Shown in pieces: positions 34,851 through 43,678 of a stretch of DNA of 64,000 bases. The notes below the pieces were generated by a model. It saw nothing but the letters and a program-made list of their open reading frames with translations, did not search any database and was not told the DNA's origin. The number at the start of each line of letters is the position of its first letter. The first letter of the stretch is position 1. Source of the stretch: Halorubrum amylolyticum (GTDB taxonomy: Archaea > Halobacteriota > Halobacteria > Halobacteriales > Haloferacaceae); assembly GCF_004114995.1 (NCBI RefSeq), contig NZ_SDJP01000003.1:148001-212000 (forward strand), written 5' to 3'. A program made the translations under genes and the position numbers.

Positions 34851-35735
34851 TCAGGCACCGTAATACGAGTACTCGTCCGTCACCCGGAACTGGACGTACA
34901 TCAGCGCGCCGACCACGACGAACAGCACGACGGACTTCGCGGAGGCGACCCCGAAGTTGAAGAAGGAGAACGCCTCCTGATACAGATCGAAGATCAGGAT
35001 GTTCGTCGCGTTCGAGGGACCGCCGCTCGTCAGGAGATCGACGAACGCGAAGGTGCTGAAGAACGCGTAGATCGTGTTGATAACGACGAGGAAAAACAGC
35101 GTTGGCGTCATGATCGGCACGTAGACCGAGACGAGCCGCCGGAGCCGGCCCACCCCGTCGAGCGCGGCGGTTTCGGTGAGCGTGTCCGGGACGTTGTTCA
35201 TCGCCGCGATCATGAAGATCACGTTGTAGCCGATCTGCTTCCAGATCGCCGCGACCGCGACGACGACGAACGCCTGCGGCCCGTCGTTGAACCAATCGAC
35301 GTCGACGCCGAGCGCCTCGATCGGTCCAGTCAGCACGCCCAGCGTCGGGTGCGCGATGAACAGGAACACGAGCGCCCCGACCGCCGGCGGGAGCGCGTAC
35401 GGCCAGATCACCGAGATCAGGTAGAGGTCCTGTCCGGTCTCGACCTCGTGGATGAGGAACGTGAGGTACAGCGAGACGGCGATGACGCCGGCGACGACGA
35501 CTGCCGCGAACAGGACCGAAAGCAGGACGCTGGCGTGGTACGACGGGTCGGTCAACAGCGTGACGTAGTTCTCCAGGCCGACGAACTCGTCCGATCGGCC
35601 GAAGCTCGAATCGAAGAGGCTCGTCCGGACCGCGAGCGCCGTCGGGTAGTAGAGGAAGACGACCGAGACGAGCAGCGTCGGCAACAGCAACAGCCCGGAC
35701 TCGACCCGGCCGTCGAAGATTTCGCGTGTGGCCAT
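34851..35735 (-). CDS. ugpA: ABC transporter permease, UgpA-like
   Basis: The 294-residue permease has six predicted helices, starting ESGLLLLPTLLVSVVFLYYP, and the EAA loop ETAALDGVGRLRRLVSVYVP. It lies 6 nt from the binding-protein gene and 1 nt from the second permease. It belongs to the MalF/UgpA group. The order binding protein, permease, permease, ATPase is that of ugpBAEC in bacteria. Confidence 0.9.
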   Translation of the reverse strand: MATREIFDGRVESGLLLLPTLLVSVVFLYYPTALAVRTSLFDSSFGRSDEFVGLENYVTLLTDPSYHASVLLSVLFAAVVVAGVIAVSLYLTFLIHEVETGQDLYLISVIWPYALPPAVGALVFLFIAHPTLGVLTGPIEALGVDVDWFNDGPQAFVVVAVAAIWKQIGYNVIFMIAAMNNVPDTLTETAALDGVGRLRRLVSVYVPIMTPTLFFLVVINTIYAFFSTFAFVDLLTSGGPSNATNILIFDLYQEAFSFFNFGVASAKSVVLFVVVGALMYVQFRVTDEYSYYGA

Positions 35736-35741
35736 GCGGGG

Positions 35742-37097
35742 TCAGTCGTAGTACTCGGCCAGCACGCCGTCGACCTCCTCTTTGAGCGCCCGGATCTCGT
35801 CGTCGATGTCGTCGGCGTTCAGAATGTCGACGGATCGGTTCTGAATGACCGTCTGCACGTCGCGCGCGGGACCGAGGAGCGCACGCTTCGTCGCGGGGTC
35901 GCTGGCGTCGCCGTTCTGAAGCTGATCGAGCGCAACCCCGTACATCGGGTTCTCCTCGAACCACCCCTCGTCACGGAGCGACTCGACGGACGGCTGCGTG
36001 ATCGGGTAGTACCCCGACCCCTTGTGCCACTCCGTCTGGACCTCGGGCTGAGACATGTACTGGAGCAGTCGACCGATCTCCTCGTACCTCGCCTCCGGCA
36101 GGCCGTCGGGCACGTAGAAGGACGCGCCGCCGATGACCGGACCGACGCGCGTGTCACTGATGCTCGGGTACGGCGCCGCGTCGACCTCGAACCCCTCGGA
36201 GTCGGCGATCAGGCCCGCGACCGAGGCGGTGCTCGTGAGCACCATGGCCGCCTCCTGCTCGATGAAAAGCGAGGTCGCCTCGCCCCAGGCCTCGATCCCC
36301 GGATTGGTGTAGAGCCCGTCGTCGGCCATCCCCTTCCACCACTCGAAGAGGTCGTAGACCGCGTCTGGCGTCCGCAGCTCGGTGGGCGTGCCGGCGTGGC
36401 CGTTCTCGGCGTCGGTGAGCAGTTCCCCCTCGAACCCGTACCACGTCTCGACGAACCACACGTGGTTCGGCCAGACGATCCCGTACTGCGTGACGCCCTC
36501 ATCGACGAGCGTCTCGGACGCGCTCCGGACCTCGGCCAGCGTCCGCGGCGGGTCGTCGGGGTCGAGCCCGGCCGCCTCGAACGCGTCCCTGTTGAGGTAC
36601 ATGATCGCGTTCGAGTTGTTGAACGGCAGCGAGGCGAGCTCGCCGTCGACGGTGAAGAACTCGGCGACGTTGTCGAGGAACGCGTCGGCGTCGAACTCCG
36701 CCGGGAGGATCTCCTCGACGGGACGTACCTGCTCGGTGTCGAGCACCTGCTGGGCGAAGAGGCTGTCGACCTGTAGCATGTCCGAGACGTTCCCGGAGTC
36801 GAACGCGGACAGGGTGTTCGTCAGGACGTTCTCATAGGAGTCCTGAAACTCCATGTTGACGGCGATGTCCGACTGTTGCTCGAAGTCGGCGGCGATCTGA
36901 TCGAGCGTCTCGCCGTTCGTTCCCCCCATCGCGTGCCAGACGGTGAGCTCGTCGGCGATCGGGGAGAACCGCGCCCCGCCGCCGCCCTCTCCGTTCAGGC
37001 ATCCCGCGAGTCCGGTCGCCGCGGCGAGCGCCGCTCCGGTCGTCGCGAGGGTGTTTCGGCGTGAGATACCTGTCGACCGCTCGGAAGGTGGCGCCAT
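35742..37097 (-). CDS. ugpB: UgpB-like substrate-binding lipoprotein
   Basis: The 451-residue protein has a Tat signal (SRRNTLATTG) and a lipobox ending GLAGC, so it is exported folded and anchored by a lipid at the cell surface. The mature part shows UgpB features by recall: LTVWHAMGGTNGETL, LPFNNSNAIMYLNRDAF, the segment AAGLDPDDPPRT, VIGGASFYV and WHKGSGYYPIT. I therefore read it as binding glycerol-3-phosphate or glycerophosphodiesters rather than free sugars. A glycerophosphodiesterase gene upstream on the same strand supports this. Confidence 0.85.
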   Translation of the reverse strand: MAPPSERSTGISRRNTLATTGAALAAATGLAGCLNGEGGGGARFSPIADELTVWHAMGGTNGETLDQIAADFEQQSDIAVNMEFQDSYENVLTNTLSAFDSGNVSDMLQVDSLFAQQVLDTEQVRPVEEILPAEFDADAFLDNVAEFFTVDGELASLPFNNSNAIMYLNRDAFEAAGLDPDDPPRTLAEVRSASETLVDEGVTQYGIVWPNHVWFVETWYGFEGELLTDAENGHAGTPTELRTPDAVYDLFEWWKGMADDGLYTNPGIEAWGEATSLFIEQEAAMVLTSTASVAGLIADSEGFEVDAAPYPSISDTRVGPVIGGASFYVPDGLPEARYEEIGRLLQYMSQPEVQTEWHKGSGYYPITQPSVESLRDEGWFEENPMYGVALDQLQNGDASDPATKRALLGPARDVQTVIQNRSVDILNADDIDDEIRALKEEVDGVLAEYYD

Positions 37098-37311
37098 ACG
37101 TGTTCGATCACCGGAACGTCAGGCATAACTGCTGCTAATAGTGTTACCGTCCGGTACGGTTCGCCCGGTGGGACTATATACGCTCCCGAGGGCTCGGTGG
37201 TGCTCGGCGGCGGAGGGGAGATCGCTTCGAGGAACGCGTCCGGTCCACGTTCCCGCCCTGTGGGGCGGAGCCGCGGCGCCGCCGACAACAGTGCAGAGAG
37301 CCGCAGAGCGC

Positions 37312-38274
37312 CTACGACAGCGTCGAGTAGTCGGCGATGAGTCCGTCGACGCCGGCGGCCGCGAGCCGCTCCGCCTCGTGCCACGACTTCGCCGTCCAGA
37401 CGTTCACGTCGCGGCCCTCCGCGCGAGCGACGTCGACGAGGTCGGCGTCGCCGTACCGCGACTCGTCGAAGAACGGCGTTCCGCGGATCATCTCGATCGG
37501 CGGGTGGATCGCGTCGGCGTCGTGCGCGCGGGCGATCGCGATCCCGTCCTCGATCGATCGCCACAGGATCGGTGCGACCGGGTGTTCCGACTCGTCGACG
37601 GTGACCGCGAGCGCCGCCTCGTAGAACGCCGACACGAGGAACTCGTGGTCGCGGTCGGCCGCGATATCGAGCACCCGCTCGACGAAGGGCCGCCAGATCG
37701 ACTTCTGCGTTTCGAGCGCGTCGCCCGACAGCTTCTCCGCGAATCGGAGCGCGGAGCTCCCGGGGTTCTTCAACTCGATATTGACGCCAACGTCCGTCGG
37801 GACGGCGTCGAGCAGGTCTCCGAGGAGAGGGACCGTCTCGCCGCTGTGAAGCACCTCCGCGCCCGTCACCGCCTCCGTTCCCGTCTCCCAGACCACGCCC
37901 TCGGCGTCGGTGAGCCCCGGTCCGTCGCGCCCGGCGAGCGCGTCGTCGTGAAACGCCACGACGTCGCCGTCGGCCGTCGGTACCGCGTCGACCTCGACGA
38001 GGTCCGCGCGGCGGCCCGGCCCGTCCGATCGCGTCGCGTCCCTCGCGGCTGCGCGCGTGTTCTCCGGGTTCTCCCCAGCGAATCCCCGATGGGCGATGAG
38101 GGTCGGACTCCCCGTCGGGTCCGGGGGAGACCCGTCGGTCGCCGGCCCCGTTCCGCCGTCGGCCACGGGGGTCAGGTTGGACGCGACGACGCCCACCGTC
38201 AGCGCGCCCGCGGTCCCGAAGAGGAGCGTGCGACGACACGGACCGGTCGCAGCGCTTCGGGGAAAGCCGTTCAT
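37312..38274 (-). CDS. ugpQ: secreted glycerophosphodiester phosphodiesterase
   Basis: The 320-residue TIM-barrel enzyme hydrolyses glycerophosphodiesters to an alcohol and glycerol-3-phosphate. Catalytic elements are LIAHRGFAGENPENT (His, Arg, Glu, Asn), EVDAVPTADGDVVAFHDD (Glu, Asp, His) and NIELKN. The N-terminus CRRTLLFGTAGALTVGVVAS looks like a Tat signal, so it would act outside the cell, unlike cytoplasmic E. coli UgpQ. It precedes the ugpB-like gene by 214 nt on the same strand. Confidence 0.88.
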   Translation of the reverse strand: MNGFPRSAATGPCRRTLLFGTAGALTVGVVASNLTPVADGGTGPATDGSPPDPTGSPTLIAHRGFAGENPENTRAAARDATRSDGPGRRADLVEVDAVPTADGDVVAFHDDALAGRDGPGLTDAEGVVWETGTEAVTGAEVLHSGETVPLLGDLLDAVPTDVGVNIELKNPGSSALRFAEKLSGDALETQKSIWRPFVERVLDIAADRDHEFLVSAFYEAALAVTVDESEHPVAPILWRSIEDGIAIARAHDADAIHPPIEMIRGTPFFDESRYGDADLVDVARAEGRDVNVWTAKSWHEAERLAAAGVDGLIADYSTLS

Positions 38275-38456
38275 GCTCCGAGCGAGGGGGAACGAGGCGG
38301 TCGCGTCGACCGCACGGAACCGGCCGGTCCGTCCGAGGCCGCGAGCGCCGTCGACCCGCGACGGGGTCGCCGACGCACGCGCCGGACGGAGGAGTCGATG
38401 GAAGCCACCCATACCGTCTACGGGGCGGGGCGGGTAGATAGGATCTGCTATGAGTG

Positions 38457-38972
38457 CTATTGAGCGGAACGGATACGACGAGCGCATCGCGCCGCCCGCA
38501 GTCGTCCGCCCGGGCGTCGGGAACCGGGGACCGATGCCCGCGCTCGCTCCGTTCGGCGATCGTCGCGGTCGCCCGCGCTCCGCTCGCGGAACACGCCGGT
38601 GTACGCGGTCTCGCCGCCGACGTCGTGCGCATGGAACCGCGCCGAGAAGGCGCGGATCTCCCCGTCGGTCGTCGCCAGCGGCACCGCGACGTCGCCCGCG
38701 TCGACGAGCCGCGCCGGATCGCCGAGCCGATCGCGGAGCCGATCGCGGAGCGAGGCCGCGGGCCGATCGGCGGTCCCGTCCGGGATCAGCTCCGCGAGCC
38801 GACGGTCCGCGAGGGACGCGGCGTCCCGGCCGAGGGCGGTCTCGGCGGCGGGGTTGGCGTGGACGATCGCGCCGTCTCCGTCGACCGAGACGATCGGGTC
38901 CGCGCTCTCTTCGACGACGGACGCGAAGAACTCGCCGCCCGGCGGGTCGTCGCCGGCGTGTCCGCGAGACAT
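38457..38972 (-). CDS. PAS-domain protein, possibly truncated
   Basis: The 171-residue product contains one PAS domain (FFASVVEESADPIVSVDGDG, then IVHANPAAETALGRD, and TAYTGVFRE at the end of the domain). The last 35 residues are Arg-rich and low in conservation, as if read out of frame. Haloarchaeal PAS domains usually precede a kinase or bacterio-opsin-activator domain, which is lacking here. It is either a free-standing sensor or the 5' remnant of a larger regulator. Confidence 0.6.
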   Translation of the reverse strand: MSRGHAGDDPPGGEFFASVVEESADPIVSVDGDGAIVHANPAAETALGRDAASLADRRLAELIPDGTADRPAASLRDRLRDRLGDPARLVDAGDVAVPLATTDGEIRAFSARFHAHDVGGETAYTGVFRERSAGDRDDRRTERARASVPGSRRPGGRLRAARCARRIRSAQ

Positions 38973-39073
38973 TCTGAAACCGGGTACGGCGTCGGGAGGT
39001 GAAAAGCTACTGACCCGGCGGCGGTCGCAGAAGGCGGTCGGCGGGTAGCAGTCGCCCGTCGGTTGCCGATGCG

Positions 39074-39121
39074 GTTCGATCCCGGCTACGTTCGATCCCG
39101 GCTACGTTCGATCCCGGCTAC
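39074..39121. repeat. three 16-bp tandem repeats at a gene 3' end
   Basis: GTTCGATCCCGGCTAC occurs three times without change. The last copy contains the stop codon of the FAD oxidoreductase (CTA at 39118-39120, reverse strand), so each copy offers a fresh stop. Confidence 0.9.
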
Positions 39122-40359
39122 TGCTGTTCGGTCGCGGCCGCGAGGTCGTCGACGGAGAAGCCAGGCTCCATCAGGAGGTCCGTCTGGTTGCTCACGTCGC
39201 GCCCCTCGCGCATGAGCTGTTTGAACGCCGACTGCGGCGAGAGGTCGCCGATGAGCACGCCGCCGGCGACCTTCCCGTCCTTCAGCGCGACGCGACGCCA
39301 CTCGCCCTCGGCGGTGGTCGCCTCGACGAAGTCGTCGCCGAGCGTCGGGTGGCCGAACGAGAGGAACGGGAAGTCGAAGTGGGTGATCGAGTACGAGGAG
39401 ACCCACTCGAACGCCTCGCTGCCGTACTCGAGCATGTTGCGGGCGGCGATCGTCCCCTGCTCCTTGGCGGACCCCCACGAGCCGTTCTTCGCCCGCTCGC
39501 CCAGGATGAGGTCGTCGAACGCGGTGATGTCGCCCGCGGCGAACACGTTGTCGACGCTCGTGCACATGCACTCGTCGACGGCGATGCCGTCTTCGGTCTC
39601 GATCGGTGTGTCCTCGACAAGCTCGGTGTTGAAGTCCAGCCCGATGGCGACGCCGGCGAAGTCGCACTCGTAGCGCTCGCCGTTCGGGTCGACCGCGGCC
39701 TCGACGTGGCCGTCGTCGTCGACCTCGAAGTGATCGACGCCGGAGTCGAACACGGGCTCGACGCCGCGCTCGCGCATCGCCTCGTGCATGATCTCCGCGC
39801 CCTCCTCGGAGAGGGCGTAGCGCCACCAGCAGTCCCCGCGCATCAGGTACTTCGCCTCGACGTCCTGCGCGCCGCAGATGGCCGCGAAGTCGATGCCGAG
39901 CAGCCCGGCGCCGACGATGACGGCCCGTTCGGCGTCCTCGACGCTCTCCTTGATGTTGCGGGCGTCCTGGAACGTCCAGAAGTGGTGGATACCTTCGGCG
40001 TCCGCGTTGCCGACCGGGAGCTGCTGGGGCGTGCCGCCCACCGCGAGCAGGAGGGAGTCGTACTCGAACGTCTCTCCCCCGTGGGTGTGGACCGCGTCGT
40101 TCTCGACGTCGACGTCGACGACAACCGTGTTGAGCCGAAGATCGACGTCGTGATCGTCGTACCACGATTCCTGGTGGATCGAGATCGGGGCCTCAGGGAG
40201 CTTCCCCTTCGCGTACTCCTTGATCAGGATTCGGTTGTAGAGGGACTCACCCTCGTCCGTGAGAACCGTGATCTCGGCGTCGGGGGATTCCTCGCGGAGC
40301 GTCTCGGCCGCGGACGCGCCCGCGATACCGTCACCGATGATCACGTACGAATCGCTCAT
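39118..40359 (-). CDS. FAD-dependent pyridine nucleotide-disulfide oxidoreductase
   Basis: The 413-residue flavoprotein has the FAD loop IIGDGIAGASAAETL, the NAD loop VIVGAGLLGIDFA and the second FAD motif VFAAGDITAFDD. It resembles the large oxidoreductase domain of NirB and rubredoxin or ferredoxin reductases, which lack the redox-active CxxC, and no such pair is seen here. It probably passes electrons from NAD(P)H to a small redox carrier. ATG 40357-40359 was chosen because the FAD motif begins a few residues later. Confidence 0.85.
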   Translation of the reverse strand: MSDSYVIIGDGIAGASAAETLREESPDAEITVLTDEGESLYNRILIKEYAKGKLPEAPISIHQESWYDDHDVDLRLNTVVVDVDVENDAVHTHGGETFEYDSLLLAVGGTPQQLPVGNADAEGIHHFWTFQDARNIKESVEDAERAVIVGAGLLGIDFAAICGAQDVEAKYLMRGDCWWRYALSEEGAEIMHEAMRERGVEPVFDSGVDHFEVDDDGHVEAAVDPNGERYECDFAGVAIGLDFNTELVEDTPIETEDGIAVDECMCTSVDNVFAAGDITAFDDLILGERAKNGSWGSAKEQGTIAARNMLEYGSEAFEWVSSYSITHFDFPFLSFGHPTLGDDFVEATTAEGEWRRVALKDGKVAGGVLIGDLSPQSAFKQLMREGRDVSNQTDLLMEPGFSVDDLAAATEQQ

Positions 40360-40523
40360 ACGCGGGGGTTCGGATTCATGGTTAATGTGGGTTGTCATCC
40401 GTGGCAGAACCCGTGCTAATCACCCGCAAAGCCGGGTCGGCGAGGGGATCGACGACCGGTCGACGCGAGGCCGCTCGGTACCGGCTCGCCCGACCCGGTC
40501 GCCCGACGACGCGTCTGACCGCC

Positions 40524-41102
40524 TCAGCGGTCGGCGCCCGCGGGCTCGGCCGGGAACGCCTTCTCGCCCGCCTCGATCGCCACGTCGAGCCAGTTCTCGG
40601 TCGGGATGAGCGGGCACTCGTACGCGTGGTTGTACGCGCACGTCGGATTGTACGCGACGTTGAAGTCCACCACCCACTCGCCGTCAACCCGGTCGCGATC
40701 GGGCTCCAAGTCGATGTATCGCCCCGCCCCGTACGTCGTCTCGCCGTTGGTCTCGTCGCGGAAGGGCACCCAGAAGCGATCGCTGCCGTCGGTCGGCCGA
40801 TACGCCTGTAGCGTCGCGGACTCACCGTCGACCTCGAACCGGAACTCCCCCCAGCGGCGGTACGTCTGCTCGCCGTCGGCGGTCGTCTCGACGGTCACCG
40901 TCTCCTTCTCGTCGTGTTCGTGAAGGGTGAGCACGAACCGGTACGCCGGGTCCGGATCGGAGTACGCCAGCCCGGGGAAGGCCTCGCCACGCATCGACGC
41001 CGGAAGCGGGGACCGCGCGGAGTCCCGGAAGTGCTCGCGTTTCGCCCGGCGCTGCGCCTCGATCTGTGCGGCCCAGTCGTCCTCCGGGGTCGTCTGGGTC
41101 AT
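40524..41102 (-). CDS. DUF1684 protein
   Basis: The 192-residue soluble protein of the DUF1684 family has WAAQIEAQRRAKREHFRDS (start), FRFEVDGESATLQAYR, FWVPFRDETNGETTYGAGRY and the C-terminal signature NPTCAYNHAYECPLIPTENW. The conserved Cys, Tyr, Cys and Asn residues near the end suggest a binding or catalytic site, unknown in nature. A paralog at 57853-58398 shares this plan. It starts at ATG 41100-41102. Confidence 0.85.
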   Translation of the reverse strand: MTQTTPEDDWAAQIEAQRRAKREHFRDSARSPLPASMRGEAFPGLAYSDPDPAYRFVLTLHEHDEKETVTVETTADGEQTYRRWGEFRFEVDGESATLQAYRPTDGSDRFWVPFRDETNGETTYGAGRYIDLEPDRDRVDGEWVVDFNVAYNPTCAYNHAYECPLIPTENWLDVAIEAGEKAFPAEPAGADR

Positions 41103-41221
41103 ACATCTATATTGGGGATTTCGTGCAATAACGGTTTCGTCGGGGGAGATCGTCGTCTCCGAGACGAGGAGAGGCGATCGCCTCGCCACAGATTGAAGGT
41201 CGTCGCTTCCTAACGAAACCT

Positions 41222-41818
41222 ATGAAGATCCGGCAGAACATCCGTCACTGGGCCGCCAAGAAGGCGTTGACGACGCCGGTCGTCGGCGACGTGGCGAACG
41301 ACAAGCTCGTCGACCTCCACACGAGCATCTTCCTCAACAAGGCCGACGAGGACCGCCGCGAGGAGCGCCGCGACCACCTCGACAGCTTCTTCGACGCGAC
41401 GATGGACACCTACGTCGCCGCCCTGGAGGCCGGCTTTCCGGAGGCCGAGGCCCGCGAGATCACGCACGTACAGGCCAACTTCGACTTCTTCAACCACGGC
41501 TGGACGGAGATGATGGAGATCCCGGGCGACGAGCTGGAAGAGCACTACCGGCGCTACGAGTCCTTCTTCAGCGAGCACGGGATCACGATCGACGACCCGC
41601 TCGGCGAGTTCCGGCCGGCGGACGGGGTCGTGGACGCGCCCGAGACGCCCAAGAAGCTGGAGACGGCGGAGTACGAGAACGCGCTGGCCGGCTTCGCGGA
41701 CGACGTGTACGTCGAGACCGACGACGGGGAGACGGTCGTCGGCGGCGATCGCGAGGAGCCGGAAGAGGTCGATCCGTCCGCCGCGCCGGGGCTCGACGAG
41801 GACGAGGCGAGCGCCTGA
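41222..41818 (+). CDS. haloarchaeal DUF6149 protein
   Basis: The 198-residue product begins MKIRQNIRHWAAKKALTTPV and continues with NDKLVDLHTSIFLNKAD and ITHVQANFDFFNHGWTEMME. The N-terminal 120 residues are helical and well ordered, and the end is acidic and probably disordered. I recall the family as DUF6149. There is no membrane segment. A 26-bp palindrome lies 31 nt after the stop. Function unknown. Confidence 0.75.
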   Translation: MKIRQNIRHWAAKKALTTPVVGDVANDKLVDLHTSIFLNKADEDRREERRDHLDSFFDATMDTYVAALEAGFPEAEAREITHVQANFDFFNHGWTEMMEIPGDELEEHYRRYESFFSEHGITIDDPLGEFRPADGVVDAPETPKKLETAEYENALAGFADDVYVETDDGETVVGGDREEPEEVDPSAAPGLDEDEASA

Positions 41819-41849
41819 CCGGGAGGCCGCGGTGCGGCGGCGGATCGAT

Positions 41850-41875
41850 CCGGCGGCGGATCGATCCGCCGCCGG
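41850..41875. repeat. 26-bp perfect palindrome in an intergenic space
   Basis: CCGGCGGCGGATCGATCCGCCGCCGG is its own reverse complement. A further copy of GCGGCGGATCGATCC directly precedes it (41835-41849). It lies between a stop and the next promoter, so it could end transcription or be a protein site. No T-run follows. Confidence 0.7.
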
Positions 41876-41905
41876 AATCCGCGTCGTCCGGAGCCGCCGA
41901 CCACG

Positions 41906-41911
41906 TTTATA
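41906..41911 (+). promoter_or_regulatory. TATA box of the AI-2E-type transporter gene
   Basis: TTTATA is centred about 26 nt before ATG 41935, the position for a leaderless transcript. Confidence 0.65.
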
Positions 41912-41934
41912 CGTCGGCGGCGTGACTGGCCGAC

Positions 41935-42975
41935 ATGAACCGCGGGCAATCGTTTCTCCTCCTCCTCATCGGCTCGGTCGCAGTCCTGACGGTCTTCGTC
42001 ATCAGCCCCTTCATCGAGTACGTCATCGCCTCCGCGATCCTCGCGTACGTCCTCTACCCGTTCCACGTGCGGCTCTCGCGGCGGCTCCGGCTGACGCTTT
42101 CCGACCGACTCCGCGAGTCGCTCGCGCATCGGGTGGGGAACAGCCTGTCCGCGCTGACCCTGATCGTCTCGTCGATCGTCGCCGTCATCCTGCCGCTCGC
42201 GTACATTTCGTGGGTGTTCGTCCGCGACCTCACGGAAATCGCTCGGGGGAACACCGACATCGACGTCGCGGCGATCGAGGCGGAGATCGCGGCGTTCACG
42301 GGCGAGTAGATCGAAGTCGGCGATATCCTCGCGACGGTCGGACAGGTGCTCGTCAACACGCTTTTCGGCGGGGTGGGCGGGATCGTCACCACCGCGCTCC
42401 GCGCGTCCGTCGGCCTCTCGCTGGCGCTGTTTCTGGTCTACTACACCCTGCTCGACGGACCGGCGTTCGTCCGGTGGCTCCGCGTGACGAGTCCCCTGCC
42501 GTCGAACGTCACCGCGGACCTCGTCGACCGCGTCGACGCGATGACCCGCGGAGTCGTGATCGGTCACATCGTCGTGGCGCTGCTGCAGGCGCTGGTCGCG
42601 GGGCTCGGGCTCTGGGCGGCCGGCATCCCGAACGTCGTCTTCTGGACCTTCGTGATGGCGGTGCTGGCGCTGGTGCCGCTAGTCGGGGCGTTCTTCGTCT
42701 GGGGACCGGCGGCGGCGTACCTCGTCGCGATCGATCAGGTGGCCGCCGGGGTGTTCCTCGCGGTGTACGGGGTCCTCGTCATCGCGATGGTGGACAACTA
42801 CGCGCGTCCGCTCGTCATCGATCAGCAGGCCCACCTGAACCCGGCGGTGATCCTCCTCGGGGTGTTCGGCGGGATCTACTCGATCGGGTTCACCGGGCTG
42901 TTCGTCGGCCCCATCGCCATCGGGGTGCTCGCGGCCACGCTGGAGACGTTCCGGGAGGACTACGACGTGATCTAG
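41935..42975 (+). pseudogene. AI-2E/PerM-family transporter with an in-frame amber codon
   Basis: One frame of 347 codons encodes a full AI-2E (UPF0118) membrane protein, but codon 125 (42307-42309) is TAG. Residues before it (LLLIGSVAVLTVFVISPFIE to AAFTGE) hold helices 1-3. After it come EVGDILATVGQVLV, the helices FWTFVMAVLALVPLVGAFFVWG, and the family's end with GIYSIGFTGLFVGPIAIGVLA. No other defect is seen. The promoter is intact. A recent nonsense mutation (for example CAG or GAG to TAG) or a sequencing error is most likely; the two halves could in theory be made separately. Confidence 0.85.
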
Positions 42976-43595
42976 CCACCGTCTCCGAGCCGCGCGGCGA
43001 TGAACTCCCGCTCCACCGGGTCGAGGTCGCGGTCGCCGTCGCGGAAGGCGCGGAGCCCCTCGCGGTATCGATCGCCCGCGATATCGCTCTCCCCGCCACC
43101 CCCGCCTTTCACGGCCGGCTCGGCCGCGGGGCGCGCCAGCTCCAGTTCGGCGATTCCGGTTCGCTCGCCCGTGTACGCGAAGCCGCATTTGTAGAGCGCC
43201 GCGTAGGCGAACGGGTTGTTGACCGCGATCTTCACCCGGTCGTACTCGTCGGCCGCGAGCCGCGAGACGGTCCGGTCGATCAGCCGCGGGCCGAGCCCCT
43301 CGCCGCGGCGCGCGACGTGGACTGTGACGTACCGGAGCCGACAGCAGTCGGGGTCGGTCCGGTCCGGAGAGAAGGAGACCGCCGCGACCACGTCGTCGTC
43401 GAACTCGCTCGCGTCGACGGTCGGCGGGAGGGTGGCGTCCGGCTCCCACTCCGGGACCGCCGGCGAGCCGTCGGGGGTCCGCAACGCCGCCTTGCCCGGC
43501 GCGCCCACGACGAACTTGCCGGCGTAGGCGAACGCCCGGTAGTCGAGCCGCAGCGTCGCCCCCGCACCCGGGCCGCCGAGGAACGCGTACTCCAT
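42972..43595 (-). CDS. GNAT-family N-acetyltransferase
   Basis: The 207-residue product has an acetyl-CoA loop ARRGEGLGPRLIDRTV (R-x-x-G-x-G) near residues 95-110 and the following NNPFAYAALYKCGFAYTG (the usual 'N..A..lY.k.GF' motif). An N-terminal 60-residue part (FVVGAPGKAALRTPDGS) precedes the GNAT core, and the C-terminus is charged. The acceptor is unknown. Its stop overlaps the stop of the convergent transporter. Confidence 0.82.
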   Translation of the reverse strand: MEYAFLGGPGAGATLRLDYRAFAYAGKFVVGAPGKAALRTPDGSPAVPEWEPDATLPPTVDASEFDDDVVAAVSFSPDRTDPDCCRLRYVTVHVARRGEGLGPRLIDRTVSRLAADEYDRVKIAVNNPFAYAALYKCGFAYTGERTGIAELELARPAAEPAVKGGGGGESDIAGDRYREGLRAFRDGDRDLDPVEREFIAARLGDGG

Positions 43596-43648
43596 GGCGA
43601 TCGATACGGCTCGCCGACCTAAATGAACGGGGGCTCGCGGCGACCGCC

Positions 43649-43654
43649 TTTTAA
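43649..43654 (+). promoter_or_regulatory. TATA-like box of the methyltransferase gene
   Basis: TTTTAA is centred 27 nt before ATG 43679. Confidence 0.55.
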
Positions 43655-43678
43655 CTGTCTCCGCCGCCGATCGCCGCC

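Noticed and set aside
39074..39121. tRNA 3' ends, because the unit looks like a T-loop
   Set aside because: No acceptor, D or anticodon arm can be folded upstream and the T-stem does not pair.
41935..42975. Pyrrolysine or selenocysteine at the in-frame TAG
   Set aside because: Haloarchaea are not known to use pyrrolysine, TAG is an ordinary stop elsewhere in this window, and selenocysteine uses TGA.
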